DNA of 48,194 nt from Gammaproteobacteria bacterium (GCA_021324095.1 JAJPJT010000065.1:1-48194), one strand, 5' to 3'. Shown: positions 1-9,832, counted from the first letter of the stretch. A program made the numbers and translations. Notes: generated by a model not told the origin, from the sequence alone.

Positions 1-511
1 CCACGCTGCCCAGATATTGCCGGACAAGTTCGCCGTGCTCGCGGATCGCCTCGCTCATCGAGCAGAAGATCACGCCGACCTTTGCGAGCTGCTCGCGCGC
101 GGTGTTGGCAACCGACACGGAATCGAACACCGCGTCGACGGCGACGCCCGCGAGCTTGGCGCGTTCGTGCAGCGGCACGCCGAGCTTGTCGTAGGTTTCG
201 AGCAGCTTCGGATCGACTTCGTCCAGCGACTTCGGCTTCTTCTTCGGCGCCGCGTAATAGCTGATCGCCTGGAAGTCGATCGGCGCGAGTCTCACGTGCG
301 CCCAGTTCGGCTGCTTCATCGTCAGCCAATGCCGGTAGGCCGCGAGCCGCCATTCGGTCATCCATTCCGGCTCTTCCTTGATCGCGGAAAGCGCGCGGAT
401 GGTGTCCTCGTCGAGGCCGGGCGGCAGACTGTGGGTTTCGATGTCGGTGACGAAACCGGCATCGTAACGACGCGACAGTGCTGCCTGGACTTCGTCGGGT
501 TGGGTCGCCAT
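1..511 (-). CDS. sufB: Fe-S cluster assembly scaffold SufB (5' part, cut by window edge)
   Basis: This is the N-terminal ~170 residues of SufB, the scaffold subunit of the SufBCD complex that builds Fe-S clusters in the cytoplasm. The translation carries the family's N-terminal pattern: 'ALSAIKEEPEWMTEWRLAAY' near residues 40-60, then 'ISYYAAPKKKP', then a region predicting the start of the beta-helix. The ATG at 509-511 lies 11 bases after the stop of the Rrf2 regulator, so the two are almost certainly co-transcribed, with sufC/D/S expected beyond the window. The C-terminal domain is not visible. Identification is by recognised family sequence and by the regulator next to it. Confidence 0.92.
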   Translation of the reverse strand, partial: MATQPDEVQAALSRRYDAGFVTDIETHSLPPGLDEDTIRALSAIKEEPEWMTEWRLAAYRHWLTMKQPNWAHVRLAPIDFQAISYYAAPKKKPKSLDEVDPKLLETYDKLGVPLHERAKLAGVAVDAVFDSVSVANTAREQLAKVGVIFCSMSEAIREHGELVRQYLGSV

Positions 512-522
512 GTTCGTTCCCT

Positions 523-954
523 TCACACCCTGGCAGCGTGCACGCGCGCCGGCTGGCGCCTCAACATGTCGGCCAGGCTCACACCGCGCAACGCGTTGTC
601 GATCGCGGCGCCGATCCCCTGCCAGTCGCGCGACACCGCGCAATACGGCTGGCGCTCGCAACCCGCGTGTCCCAAGCTGCATTCGGTGAGTCCGATCGGT
701 CCATCCAGCGCCTCGACGATTTCGGCCAGCGAAATGTCCTTGGCTGATCGCGCGAGGCGGTAGCCGCCGGCCGCGCCCCGAAAGGATTCCACCAGACCCG
801 CCTGCGCCAGCCGCTTCAGCAGCTTGCTGACCGTCGGTGCCTCGAGCTGGATTTCCGCGCCGACCTGCACCGCAGGCAGCACCTCGCCAGGATGGCGTGC
901 GAGGCAGGCCATCACGACAGAGGCGTAATCGGCAAGGCGGCTGACGCGAAGCAT
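523..954 (-). CDS. Rrf2-family regulator of the SUF operon (IscR-like)
   Basis: A 143-residue Rrf2-type transcription factor. The winged helix-turn-helix occupies roughly residues 1-70 (recognition helix 'APTVSKLLKRLAQAGLV'). Three cysteines at 92, 99 and 105 match the spacing of the Fe-S ligands of IscR, so the protein probably senses cluster status. The start MLRVSRLADY was chosen because it is the family's conserved N-terminus; a longer reading frame upstream lacks similarity and would run through the operator. It is the first gene of a suf operon, 11 bases before sufB. A palindrome 17 bases upstream of the start (971-995) suggests autoregulation. It matches the group annotated as 'SUF system Fe-S cluster assembly regulator'. 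Confidence 0.9.
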   Translation of the reverse strand: MLRVSRLADYASVVMACLARHPGEVLPAVQVGAEIQLEAPTVSKLLKRLAQAGLVESFRGAAGGYRLARSAKDISLAEIVEALDGPIGLTECSLGHAGCERQPYCAVSRDWQGIGAAIDNALRGVSLADMLRRQPARVHAARV

Positions 955-970
955 GTGTTCGGTGGCCTTG

Positions 971-995
971 AATAGGTACCAATATGGTACTGATT
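971..995. promoter_or_regulatory. Palindromic operator candidate upstream of the SUF regulator
   Basis: The 25-base site is a dyad whose core is GTACC-AATAT-GGTAC, with AAT/ATT flanks that also pair (AATAGGTACC...GGTACTGATT). It is AT-rich in a GC-rich intergenic stretch and lies 17 bases upstream of the regulator's ATG, where a core promoter would be. The likely ligand is the Rrf2 protein itself. The dyad is seen directly; binding is inferred. Confidence 0.6.
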
Positions 996-1060
996 CAGGC
1001 GCCCACCCGCAAGAACGGCCCGCCTTCGTCGACGCTCGGTTCACGCGTGGTGGAGTGGTC

Positions 1061-1085
1061 AAACAAACGGGCGCCGAAGCGCCCG
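1061..1085 (-). terminator. Intrinsic terminator of the rpsF-rpsR-rplI operon
   Basis: Read on the minus strand, this is a perfect 7-bp GC stem, CGGGCGC/GCGCCCG, closed by a TTCG tetraloop and followed by TTTGTTTG. It lies 51 bases after the rplI stop. A UUCG-capped stem with a U-rich tail is a classic Rho-independent terminator. It also separates the ribosomal operon from the SUF promoter downstream. Confidence 0.8.
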
Positions 1086-1136
1086 CAGTTGTTGCCCGCG
1101 ATGAACAGCCTGTTGCGCAGCGAATCCGCGAATCCC

Positions 1137-1586
1137 TCACGCACCCGCGATGACGTGCACCTTGACGGGTGCTTTCACGTCGGCATGCAGCGAGATCTCG
1201 ACGTCATAATCGCCGAGATTGTGGATCGCGCCTTCCGGCATGATGACTTCGCTCTTTTCCAGCGCGAGGCCCTGCGCAGTGAACGCCTCGGCGATATCGC
1301 GCGGACCGATCGAACCGAACAGCTTGCCCTCGGGACTGGCGTTGGCACTGATCGTGGCTTCGGCATTTTCCAACTTCGCGCCGCGCGCCTGAGCATCGGC
1401 AAGCAGTTTGTCGGCCTTGGCCTGGTATTCGGCGCGCTTCTGCTCGAAGGCATCGAGGTTGGCCTTGGTGGCAGGCACGGCCTTGCCTTGCGGCACCAGG
1501 TAGTTGCGGCCGTAGCCCGGCTTCACCCGGACCTTGTCGCCGAGGGCGCCGAGGTTCTTCACTTTCTCGAGAAGGATGACTTCCAT
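1137..1586 (-). CDS. rplI: 50S ribosomal protein L9
   Basis: L9, 149 residues, the usual length for proteobacteria (E. coli 149). The N-terminal RNA-binding domain begins with the hallmark '[17 protein letters not shown]' and continues '[16 protein letters not shown]'. A long connecting helix follows, and then the C-terminal domain ('[16 protein letters not shown]'). The start is fixed by this conserved N-terminus. It is the last gene of the rpsF-rpsR-rplI operon. The 178-base spacer from rpsR is unusually long for this operon and holds a repeat element. Confidence 0.98.
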   Translation of the reverse strand: MEVILLEKVKNLGALGDKVRVKPGYGRNYLVPQGKAVPATKANLDAFEQKRAEYQAKADKLLADAQARGAKLENAEATISANASPEGKLFGSIGPRDIAEAFTAQGLALEKSEVIMPEGAIHNLGDYDVEISLHADVKAPVKVHVIAGA

Positions 1587-1605
1587 AAAACTCTCCGATT
1601 CGTTA

Positions 1606-1735
1606 GCGCCTCGCGCGAGGCGCAGCCAAAGGACGGGTGTCCGAACGTTCGTCGCGCTTGCGCCCCCATCCGGCCTTCGGCCATCCCCGACCAGAAGCAT
1701 TTCGGGCACAGGATCTTCCCCGCGAGCGGGGGAAG
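1606..1735. repeat. Palindromic repeat element in the rpsR-rplI spacer
   Basis: The spacer contains a perfect 18-base palindrome (GCGCCTCGCGCGAGGCGC, 1606-1623). It also contains a hairpin at 1715-1735 with arms CTTCCCC/GGGGAAG. On the minus strand the hairpin is followed by GGCCGGATGGGGG. The same order, a CCTTCTCCC-type hairpin followed by CCGGATGAGG, recurs at 28465-28634 and 34114-34190, so I take it as one dispersed family. Here it lies inside a ribosomal protein operon and would be transcribed. Confidence 0.55.
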
Positions 1736-1764
1736 GAATCCATGGAGGTGCAACGCAACTTCAA

Positions 1765-1995
1765 TCAAACAAAATGGTTGTCGGAATAAGGCAGCAACGC
1801 GAGAAACCGTGCGCGCTGCACCGCCTTGGCCAACTGGCGCTGATAGCGCGCCTTGGTGCCGGTGATGCGGCTGGGGACGATCTTGCCGGTTTCGGTGATG
1901 TACTGCTTCAGCGTGGCGAGATCCTTGTAGTCGATGTGCTCGACGCCCTCGGCGCTGAAGCGGCAGAACTTGCGGCGGCGGAAAAACTTGGACAT
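1765..1995 (-). CDS. rpsR: 30S ribosomal protein S18
   Basis: S18, 76 residues, close to the usual 75. It starts '[18 protein letters not shown]' and carries the conserved '[19 protein letters not shown]' and '[21 protein letters not shown]' segments. The protein forms the S6:S18 heterodimer on the 30S platform. A longer in-frame extension upstream (MKRPTRKK...) was rejected because the conserved N-terminus defines the ATG at 1993-1995. It is the middle gene of the operon, 38 bases after rpsF. Confidence 0.98.
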   Translation of the reverse strand: MSKFFRRRKFCRFSAEGVEHIDYKDLATLKQYITETGKIVPSRITGTKARYQRQLAKAVQRARFLALLPYSDNHFV

Positions 1996-2033
1996 GTTCG
2001 TGTCTCCGGTCTTCTTTCGAGTCGGGCGCTTCA

Positions 2034-2423
2034 TCAGGCGGCTTCGCGATCGTCGCGGTCGTCGTCTTCATCATCGCGACGGCGGGAAGGTTTGTCTTCC
2101 TTGTCCTTGGTCTTCATGATCAGGGACGGCTCGGTCTCGGGGCCGTGCCACTGCATGATCAGGTGACGCAGGACCGCATCATTGAACCGGAAGCCAGACT
2201 TCAGCTCGGAGATCGCCTCGGGGCCGCACTCGATGTTGAGCAGCGCGTAGTGGGCCTTGGCGAGATGCTGGATCGGATACGCGAGCGGCCGGCGGCCCCA
2301 GTCTTCGACGCGGTGAACCTTGCCACCTGCAGCCTCGACCAGCCCCTTGTAGCGTTCGAGCATGCCGGGCACTTGCTCGCTCTGGTCCGGATGGACCAGG
2401 AACACGACTTCATAATGACGCAT
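2034..2423 (-). CDS. rpsF: 30S ribosomal protein S6
   Basis: S6, 129 residues, beginning '[18 protein letters not shown]', the family's signature. It has '[16 protein letters not shown]' in the middle and the normal acidic/basic C-terminal tail (a run of D, R and E from about residue 108), which is the region that RimK modifies with glutamates in some relatives. The ATG lies just after a GAGGAAA ribosome-binding site. It is the first gene of rpsF-rpsR-rplI. The protein pairs with S18, and that complex may bind the leader at 2471-2499. Confidence 0.98.
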   Translation of the reverse strand: MRHYEVVFLVHPDQSEQVPGMLERYKGLVEAAGGKVHRVEDWGRRPLAYPIQHLAKAHYALLNIECGPEAISELKSGFRFNDAVLRHLIMQWHGPETEPSLIMKTKDKEDKPSRRRDDEDDDRDDREAA

Positions 2424-2470
2424 TGTGATTTCCTCATGGATGTCGCCGCGGCACCTGCCGTGGCGGGGCA

Positions 2471-2499
2471 GCCTCCCGATCCGGATCCGGCGGTGAGGC
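2471..2499 (-). promoter_or_regulatory. Possible S6:S18 autoregulatory leader of rpsF
   Basis: On the minus strand, 48 bases before the rpsF ATG, the RNA can form a GCCUC/GAGGC stem. It encloses ACCG on the 5' side and an inner CCGGAUCCGG hairpin. A stem carrying an unpaired (A)CCG bulge upstream of rpsF is what is known of the S6:S18 leader motif. A second hairpin (about 2446-2466) lies between it and the ribosome-binding site. The fold was built by eye, so the call is tentative. Confidence 0.4.
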
Positions 2500-2666
2500 G
2501 AGGGTCTGCGTTCCGGCCTGGACCGTGAACGCAAGAGACGGAATTCTACGCGGAATGGGGCATTTGACGCAAGGAGAAGCGGGGTCGGGGGGCGGGTGGT
2601 GTGGGCGCGCTTGCAGGGCCTCGTGATGGAATGGAGTTGGCGAAGAGCGGTGAAACTGCGCCCCCG

Positions 2667-3014
2667 CTACCCGCTCCCAATCCCCTGCTCCGCAACGGTG
2701 AAACTCTCGCCACACCCGCATTCGCCGGTCGCATTCGGATTGTGGAACACGAACGCGGCGTTGAGGCCTTCACGCGCATAGTCGATCCGCGTACCGTCCA
2801 CGAACGGCAGCGCCTTGGAATCCACCACCAGTTTGATGCCGTCGACTTCGAATACCTTGTCATCGTCCGTCACGTCGCCGGCGAGATCGACCGTGTAGCC
2901 GAATCCGGAACAGCCGGTGCGCTTGATGCCGAAGCGCACGCCGGGCGCCGACGGGTTCTTGCCGAGGAAATCGCGCATGCGCGCGGAAGCGGCGGGGGTA
3001 AGTTCTATGGCCAT
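2667..3014 (-). CDS. iscA: A-type Fe-S carrier protein (IscA/ErpA family)
   Basis: A 115-residue A-type carrier that receives Fe-S clusters from a scaffold and passes them to apoproteins. The three ligand cysteines are present: C35 in 'RTGCSGFGY', and C99 and C101 in 'ECGCGESF'. The segment '[15 protein letters not shown]' is closer to IscA than to ErpA, which usually has a GG-S-V-D-Y pattern there; the exact subtype is uncertain. The start MAIELTPAA is the family's. The last seven residues (AEQGIGSG) extend past the usual end. The gene is divergent from asnS, and a REP pair lies between them. Confidence 0.88.
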   Translation of the reverse strand: MAIELTPAASARMRDFLGKNPSAPGVRFGIKRTGCSGFGYTVDLAGDVTDDDKVFEVDGIKLVVDSKALPFVDGTRIDYAREGLNAAFVFHNPNATGECGCGESFTVAEQGIGSG

Positions 3015-3046
3015 GTCTGCAATGTTACTCGCGTGCAACCAAATGC

Positions 3047-3114
3047 TGTAGGAGCGACCGTGGTCGCGACTTCCGAGCCGAGCCTTCCTGGTCGCGCTAC
3101 GAGCGCTCCTGCCA
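3047..3114. repeat. REP pair between iscA and asnS
   Basis: Two inverted copies of a 24-base REP-like sequence, TGTAGGAGCGACC...GGTCGCGAC (3047-3070) and its reverse-oriented relative ending GCTCCTGCCA (3091-3114), flank a 20-base spacer. Each half forms its own hairpin (for example GCGACC/GGTCGC). 'TGTAGGAGCG' is a common REP start in pseudomonads and xanthomonads; a single copy recurs at 5578-5602. Confidence 0.75.
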
Positions 3115-3178
3115 AGACCGGCCTCGGCTATCATCGCCGGTTTCATTTACATGTGGCTCGCACGGCGGGAACGCAACG

Positions 3179-4585
<1,407 letters not shown>

Positions 4586-4712
4586 ATCGGCGCGGGCGCG
4601 AACTCGCGCGCTCGCCGCCGGTCACAGTCGCGTACGGTTTCCGTGCTGCCTCGCACGGCACGAAACCGCGACTTCTGACCCATTTTTGATCGCGCCGCAA
4701 TCTGTACACTGC

Positions 4713-5564
4713 ATGAATACACCCCGCGCACCAGCGCGGGACCTCACGTCATTGAATACGCCCGTGCTCCGCATTCTTCGACTGACATTTCTCGGCACTG
4801 TCGTCTTGCTGGCCGGCTGTTCCCAGGCAGTGGTGAAGCTGCCCGTTTTGGGCGCGGCCCTGGAAGCGACGCCACCGCCCTCGCGGGATTCGGCGATGAA
4901 GCGCCTCGACGAGGCGACGCCATGCTGTCACGTGTGGGGCGATTTGCCTTTCCACGACGCGCTGCCCGACCAGCCGCGCGAATTCACGCTCGACAAGTTC
5001 AGCCCCGTCGCCGATCTCGACGGAGGACGCACGCACTTCCTGACCTTCATCCTGCCCAAGTACAAAAAGCCGTACCGCGTGGTTTTCCAGGCGCAACCCA
5101 GCGCGCGTCACTTGGGCAACAGCTTTCTCCTCGCACCCACGGTCACCGTGCTGAACGCCAACTACCAACCGCTCTCCACCACCAACGTTCCCCTGTGCGT
5201 GTACATCAGTTGGCGGCCCAGCATGTCGGGTGGATTCGGCGCCGTGGAAATCGACAATCCCAACGCGCAATATCTCGTCGTCACGACGTCGAAGCAGCAG
5301 CTCGCAGCGACGACCTATTGGGCACAATCGCCAACCAGCTTCAGCAATGTCAACGTGCCGTCAGCCTCACCTCTGGCGGGAATCAGATCCGCGGCACCCG
5401 TCAGTACCGGTGACTTCCAGGTCGCACACGGACCGGAAGGCACGCTGACCCTGGGCAAGATGACCCCCGCGTATGCCAGTGCGGTGGACAACGGCCTGTG
5501 CGGCAAGCCCACGGTCGGCGCAGGGTTGTTGCCAGAGCTGCGCCACGCACTGCAGAATCTGTAA
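4713..5564 (+). CDS. MalM-like periplasmic lipoprotein
   Basis: A 283-residue putative lipoprotein. A hydrophobic signal ends in a lipobox, LLAGC, with the acylated Cys at residue 36. The mature part has 'CCHVWGDLPF', 'SPVADLDGGRTHFLTFILP' and 'GNSFLLAPTVTVLN', which fits the layout of the MalM family (maltose-operon periplasmic protein): a CC pair, a 'sP' beta-strand, then repeated beta-sandwich strands. The role of MalM is itself unclear. The ATG at 4713 gives a long, arginine-bearing n-region; a GTG at 4763 would give a more usual signal peptide. No maltose genes are near. Confidence 0.65.
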   Translation: MNTPRAPARDLTSLNTPVLRILRLTFLGTVVLLAGCSQAVVKLPVLGAALEATPPPSRDSAMKRLDEATPCCHVWGDLPFHDALPDQPREFTLDKFSPVADLDGGRTHFLTFILPKYKKPYRVVFQAQPSARHLGNSFLLAPTVTVLNANYQPLSTTNVPLCVYISWRPSMSGGFGAVEIDNPNAQYLVVTTSKQQLAATTYWAQSPTSFSNVNVPSASPLAGIRSAAPVSTGDFQVAHGPEGTLTLGKMTPAYASAVDNGLCGKPTVGAGLLPELRHALQNL

Positions 5565-5577
5565 GTGCTGAACTGCG

Positions 5578-5602
5578 TGTAGGAGCGGCCGATCGCCGCG
5601 AC
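5578..5602 (+). repeat. Single REP-like hairpin
   Basis: TGTAGGAGCGGCCGATCGCCGCGAC is the same REP type as at 3047-3070, with a GCGGC/GCCGC stem. It lies just after the MalM-like gene and may protect the 3' end of its mRNA. Confidence 0.7.
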
Positions 5603-5701
5603 AGGATTTCCGTTTCGCGGCAGCGCTCGTCGCGCGCAAAAGGAAGCAGGCATCTCGTGCCGGCGCGCTTCTACATTAGTCGCCTCTGCGACGGAGACAT
5701 C

Positions 5702-6490
5702 ATGGACCTCGACTTGACCGGCCGTCACGCGCTGGTATGCGGCGCCTCGCAAGGCATCGGCCGCGCCTGTGCGGTGGAACTTGCGCAACTCGGCGCGAAC
5801 GTCACCGTGCTGGCGCGCCGTGCCGATGTGTTGCAACAACTCGCCGAAGAACTGCCGCGCGTCCAAGCGTCGCAAACGCACGACGTTCTCGTCGCCGACT
5901 CCGGCGATACCGAAGGCTTGCGCGCCGCGGTTCAAAGGCTGGTGGGCGCGCATCCCGTGCACATTCTGGTCAACAATTCCGGCGGTCCGCCACCCGGACC
6001 CGCGCACGGCGCGAAAGTCGACGCGTTCCTGGACGCCTATCGCAAGCACCTCGTTGCCAATCACGTCCTTGCCGAAGCCGTGATTCCGGGCATGCAAGCC
6101 GCAGGCTACGGCCGCATCGTCAACATCATATCGACCTCCGTGAAGGAGCCCATCCGGGGGCTGGGCGTGTCCAACACCACCCGTTGGGCCGTCGCAAGCT
6201 GGTCCAAGACGCTCGCGACCGAACTCGCGCCGCTCGGCATCACGGTCAACAACGTGTTGCCGGGTTCCACCAAGACGCCACGCATCGAACAAATCGTGCA
6301 CGCGCGCGCGCAGAAGGCGGGCGTAGCGATCGCCGCCATGCAGCGCGACATGGAAGCCGAGATTCCGATGAATCGTTTCGCCGATCCCTCCGAAATCGCC
6401 GCCGCCGTCGCGTTCCTCGCTTCACCAGCCGCGGGTTACATCACGGGAATCAACCTGCCGGTAGATGGTGGTCGCACGCATTCGCTGTAG
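5702..6490 (+). CDS. SDR-family oxidoreductase with non-canonical active site
   Basis: A 262-residue short-chain dehydrogenase/reductase. The Rossmann glycine motif is 'GASQGIGRA' (residues 14-22), followed by 'NNSGGPPPG' (91-99), the NNAG equivalent. Aligning from 'ELAPLGITVNNVLPG' back, the position of the catalytic Tyr-x-x-x-Lys holds S157-N-T-T-R161; the upstream 'ISTS' serines are kept. I recall a distinct SDR subgroup with this 'VSNTTR' form, so it may be a subfamily trait rather than damage. The cofactor site (ARR after beta-2) suggests NADP(H). The substrate cannot be told. The start is the ATG after GGAGAC. Confidence 0.85.
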   Translation: MDLDLTGRHALVCGASQGIGRACAVELAQLGANVTVLARRADVLQQLAEELPRVQASQTHDVLVADSGDTEGLRAAVQRLVGAHPVHILVNNSGGPPPGPAHGAKVDAFLDAYRKHLVANHVLAEAVIPGMQAAGYGRIVNIISTSVKEPIRGLGVSNTTRWAVASWSKTLATELAPLGITVNNVLPGSTKTPRIEQIVHARAQKAGVAIAAMQRDMEAEIPMNRFADPSEIAAAVAFLASPAAGYITGINLPVDGGRTHSL

Positions 6491-6599
6491 CGTCCCCTGC
6501 TCCTCACCGTTTGCCCTTCCCGTCAACCGCTGACCTTTGGCACTGGCGCTCGCGCGACCGCAGGCGCCGAATGGTCGGGTTTGTCCATGGGAGCAAAAC

Positions 6600-8174
6600 A
6601 TGAAAGGCATTCCGATCCTGCTCGCGGCGCTCACGGCTGTCGCGATGCTGGCGTCGTCGGCCCACGCGGCCGAATCATCCAAATCGTCGTCCGACAAGAC
6701 GCCGGAAAAAATTGCCAACGTGCCCGCTGCGCGCAAGGTCGTGACCCACTCCAGTATCGAGATCGACGGCAAGATGATCCGCTACACCGCAACCGCCGGC
6801 ACCATCGTGCTGCGCAACGAGAAGAACGAGCCCACGGGCAGCATGTTCTACGTCGCCTACACCGAAGACGGCGTGCGCGATCTTGCCAAGCGGCCGGTGA
6901 CATTCCTGTACAACGGCGGTCCCGGCGCGTCCTCGAACTGGCTGACGATGAGCGGCTTGGGTCCGTACAAGGTCAATCTCGTGAACGGCGCGGCGATGCC
7001 GCCGGCGCCCTATTCCGTGGTGCCGAGTCATGAAAGCATCCTCAACGTCACCGATCTCGTCTTCGTCGACGCGATGGGCACCGGCTTCAGCGAGATCGGC
7101 GGCAAGGGCAAGGGCAAGACGTTCTGGGGCGTCGACGAGGATGTGAAATCGTTCGGCCAATTCATCCAGCGGTATCTCACGCAGAACGATCGCTGGAATT
7201 CGCCGCTGTTCCTGTACGGCGAAAGCTACGGCACCACGCGCTCGGCGGCGCTCGCGTATTACCTCCAGGACCAGGGCGTTGCCGTGAACGGCGTGATCCT
7301 GCAGTCCTCGGTGCTCAATTATTTCGACGGATCGCCCGGCTCGGACGACGGTTACGTCTTCGACCTGCCGACCTTCGCCGCGCTGGCGTGGTACCACGAC
7401 AAGATTCCGGACAAGCCGGCCAGCCTGCCCGATTTCATCGAACAGGCACGCCGTTTCGCCGATGGTCCTTATGCGCAGGCACTGTGGCAGGGCGACGACC
7501 TGCCCCAAGCGCAACTGGACGCGACGGCGGAACAGATGCACCGCTTCACCGGCCTGCCTGTCGAGTACCTCGAACGCGCCAAACTGCGGGTGACGGGTGC
7601 CGAGTTCCGCAAGGAACTGATGCTGCCCGAACGCGAGCACATCGGCCGCTATGACGGCCGCTACGTCGCGACCGACGCGAGCGCCATCGCGTCACGCCCG
7701 TCGTTCGATCCGTCCGACCAGCAGATCTCCCCTGCGCTCAACCAGGGTTATCTCTGGTACGTGCACCACGTGCTGGGATGGAAGACCGACCACGAGTACG
7801 TCGGATTGAGTTTCGATGCATTCAAGAACTGGGACTGGAAGCACAGCCCGCCTGGCGGATTTGGCAGCTTTGGGAGGAAGCAGCAGTTGCCGGACGTTGC
7901 ACAGGACCTGGCCGCCGCGATGCGCAGGAATCCGTACCTGCACGTGCTGTCGGAGAACGGCTATTTCGATCTTGCCACACCTTTCCACGCGACCGAATAC
8001 GACCTCGACCACGTGACTCTGAGTCCGAAGTTGCGCAAGCACATCCAGTTCGCGTACTTCGATTCGGGCCATCCCATCTACATCAATCCCGATGCGCTGA
8101 AGGCGATGCACTCGACGCTGGACGCGTTTTACCGCAACACGCTCGAGGCCGACGCGGCCGGCGCAGCGCATTGA
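6600..8174 (+). CDS. Exported S10-family serine carboxypeptidase-like protein
   Basis: A 524-residue protein with a Sec signal peptide (cleavage near AHA-AE, residue 23) and an alpha/beta-hydrolase peptidase of the S10 type. The oxyanion region is 'LYNGGPGASS' (103-112). The nucleophile elbow is 'YGESYGTTR' with Ser209. A C-terminal Asp ('YFDLATPF') and His ('DSGHPIY') complete the triad. The members I know of this type are periplasmic or secreted and trim C-terminal residues of peptides. It appears to stand alone (109 bases after the SDR gene, 176 before the ALDH gene). Confidence 0.88.
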   Translation: MKGIPILLAALTAVAMLASSAHAAESSKSSSDKTPEKIANVPAARKVVTHSSIEIDGKMIRYTATAGTIVLRNEKNEPTGSMFYVAYTEDGVRDLAKRPVTFLYNGGPGASSNWLTMSGLGPYKVNLVNGAAMPPAPYSVVPSHESILNVTDLVFVDAMGTGFSEIGGKGKGKTFWGVDEDVKSFGQFIQRYLTQNDRWNSPLFLYGESYGTTRSAALAYYLQDQGVAVNGVILQSSVLNYFDGSPGSDDGYVFDLPTFAALAWYHDKIPDKPASLPDFIEQARRFADGPYAQALWQGDDLPQAQLDATAEQMHRFTGLPVEYLERAKLRVTGAEFRKELMLPEREHIGRYDGRYVATDASAIASRPSFDPSDQQISPALNQGYLWYVHHVLGWKTDHEYVGLSFDAFKNWDWKHSPPGGFGSFGRKQQLPDVAQDLAAAMRRNPYLHVLSENGYFDLATPFHATEYDLDHVTLSPKLRKHIQFAYFDSGHPIYINPDALKAMHSTLDAFYRNTLEADAAGAAH

Positions 8175-8350
8175 GCCAACGCAGGATGGAACTTGTAAAC
8201 CGAGTAGCGTGCGCTCTGCGCACGTTGTTGCTCGTGCAGCGTGAAACCAGCGTGTGCGGAGTGCACGCTGCTGCGCCCGAACGTCCGCGCCCTGACGCTC
8301 TTCTCTCTCCCCTTCAAGGGAAGAGCATTTGCCTGCGCTAAGCTTGTGCG

Positions 8351-9799
8351 ATGGGAGTCATTACGCTGGCCAACCTGATCGATGGTGACCTGCGCGCGCA
8401 TGCCGCCGGTGCGTATCTCGACGTGTTCGAGCCCGCGACTGGGAAGGTCTATGCGCGCTGTCCGGATTCCGAGGCTGACGACGTGGAAGCGGCGGTAAGC
8501 GCCGCGGAACGCGCAGCGCCGGCATGGGCGGCGCTGCCGCACGGCGAGCGTGCGAAACATCTGCACAGACTTGCCGACGCCGTCGAAGCGCGGCTGGACG
8601 AACTCGCGCGCGAGGAATCCCGCGACAGCGGCAAGCCCGTGAAGCTCGCGCGCAGTGTGGACATTCCCCGCGCGGTCGCCAACCTGCGCTTCTTCGCCGA
8701 AGCGATCACGCAATGGCCGGGAGAGTCGCACATCGATACGCGTGCGATCAACCTTACACTGCGCCAGCCGCTCGGCGTGGTCGGCTGCATCTCGCCATGG
8801 AACCTGCCGCTGTACCTGTTCACATGGAAGATCGCGCCGGCGCTCGCGGCCGGCAACACGGTGGTGGCGAAACCGTCGGAGATCACACCGTTCACGGCGT
8901 TCCGGTTGTCCGAACTCACGATCGAATGCGGATTGCCGCCGGGCGTGTTGAACGTCGTGCACGGACTCGGCCCGAAGGTCGGCCAAGCGCTCGTCGAGCA
9001 CCCGAAGATCGAGGCGGTTTCGTTCACCGGCAGCACGCGCACCGGCGCGTCCATCGCGTCGGCCGCAGCAGCACGTTTCAAGAAAGTCTCGCTCGAGATG
9101 GGTGGCAAGAATCCGGCAATCGTGTTCGCGGACGCGGACCTTTCCGACGCGAATCTCGACACCATCGTGCGTTCGGGTTTTTCCAACCAGGGCGAAATTT
9201 GCCTGTGCGGTTCGCGGCTGCTGGTCGAACATTCGACCTATGAGGATTTCAAACGCCGTTACCTGGAGAAGGTGAAGGCGCTGCGCGTGGGTGATCCGAG
9301 GGACGATGCCGCTGATCTCGGTGCACTGGTGTCAAAACCGCACTTCGACAAGGTGATGGGCTGCATTGCACGCGCGAAACAGGAGGGCGGCAAGGTTCTG
9401 ATCGGCGGCGACGCGGTGAAACTTTCCGGGCGCTGCGCCAGTGGCTGGTTCGTCGCGCCCACCGTGATCGAAGGCTTGCCGCAGGATTGCGCGACCAACC
9501 GCGAGGAAATCTTCGGGCCGGTGGTGACGCTGATCCCGTTCGATTCCGAGGACGAGGCCGTCGCGATCGCCAACGGCACCGATTACGGGCTTGCGGCGTC
9601 GCTGTGGACGTCCGATCTTGCGCGCGCACACCGCGTCGCGGAGCGCATCGATTTCGGGATCGTGTGGGTGAATTGCTGGATGCTGCGCGACCTGCGCACG
9701 CCTTTCGGCGGCGTCAAGCATTCCGGGATGGGCCGCGAGGGCGGCGTCGATGCGTTGCGGTTTTTCACCGAACCGAAGAACGTGTGCATCGCGCGCTGA
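8351..9799 (+). CDS. Aldehyde dehydrogenase, 2-aminomuconate/2-hydroxymuconate semialdehyde type
   Basis: NAD(P)-dependent aldehyde dehydrogenase, 482 residues. Catalytic residues are visible: N151 ('SPWNLPL'), K174 ('AKPSE'), E249 ('LEMGGKN') and the nucleophile C284 in 'NQGEICLCGSR'. The 'GEICLC' form is that of ALDH8A1 and of bacterial 2-hydroxymuconic/2-aminomuconic semialdehyde dehydrogenases, so a role in the 3-hydroxyanthranilate branch of tryptophan breakdown is likely. A RidA deaminase suited to the next step lies 2.4 kb downstream, but other kynurenine genes are not in the window. Substrate assignment is inferred; membership of the ALDH family is certain. Confidence 0.88.
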   Translation: MGVITLANLIDGDLRAHAAGAYLDVFEPATGKVYARCPDSEADDVEAAVSAAERAAPAWAALPHGERAKHLHRLADAVEARLDELAREESRDSGKPVKLARSVDIPRAVANLRFFAEAITQWPGESHIDTRAINLTLRQPLGVVGCISPWNLPLYLFTWKIAPALAAGNTVVAKPSEITPFTAFRLSELTIECGLPPGVLNVVHGLGPKVGQALVEHPKIEAVSFTGSTRTGASIASAAAARFKKVSLEMGGKNPAIVFADADLSDANLDTIVRSGFSNQGEICLCGSRLLVEHSTYEDFKRRYLEKVKALRVGDPRDDAADLGALVSKPHFDKVMGCIARAKQEGGKVLIGGDAVKLSGRCASGWFVAPTVIEGLPQDCATNREEIFGPVVTLIPFDSEDEAVAIANGTDYGLAASLWTSDLARAHRVAERIDFGIVWVNCWMLRDLRTPFGGVKHSGMGREGGVDALRFFTEPKNVCIAR

Positions 9800-9832
9800 G
9801 TCGCGCCTTCGGTGCTGTCTAGAGTAAAAGTC

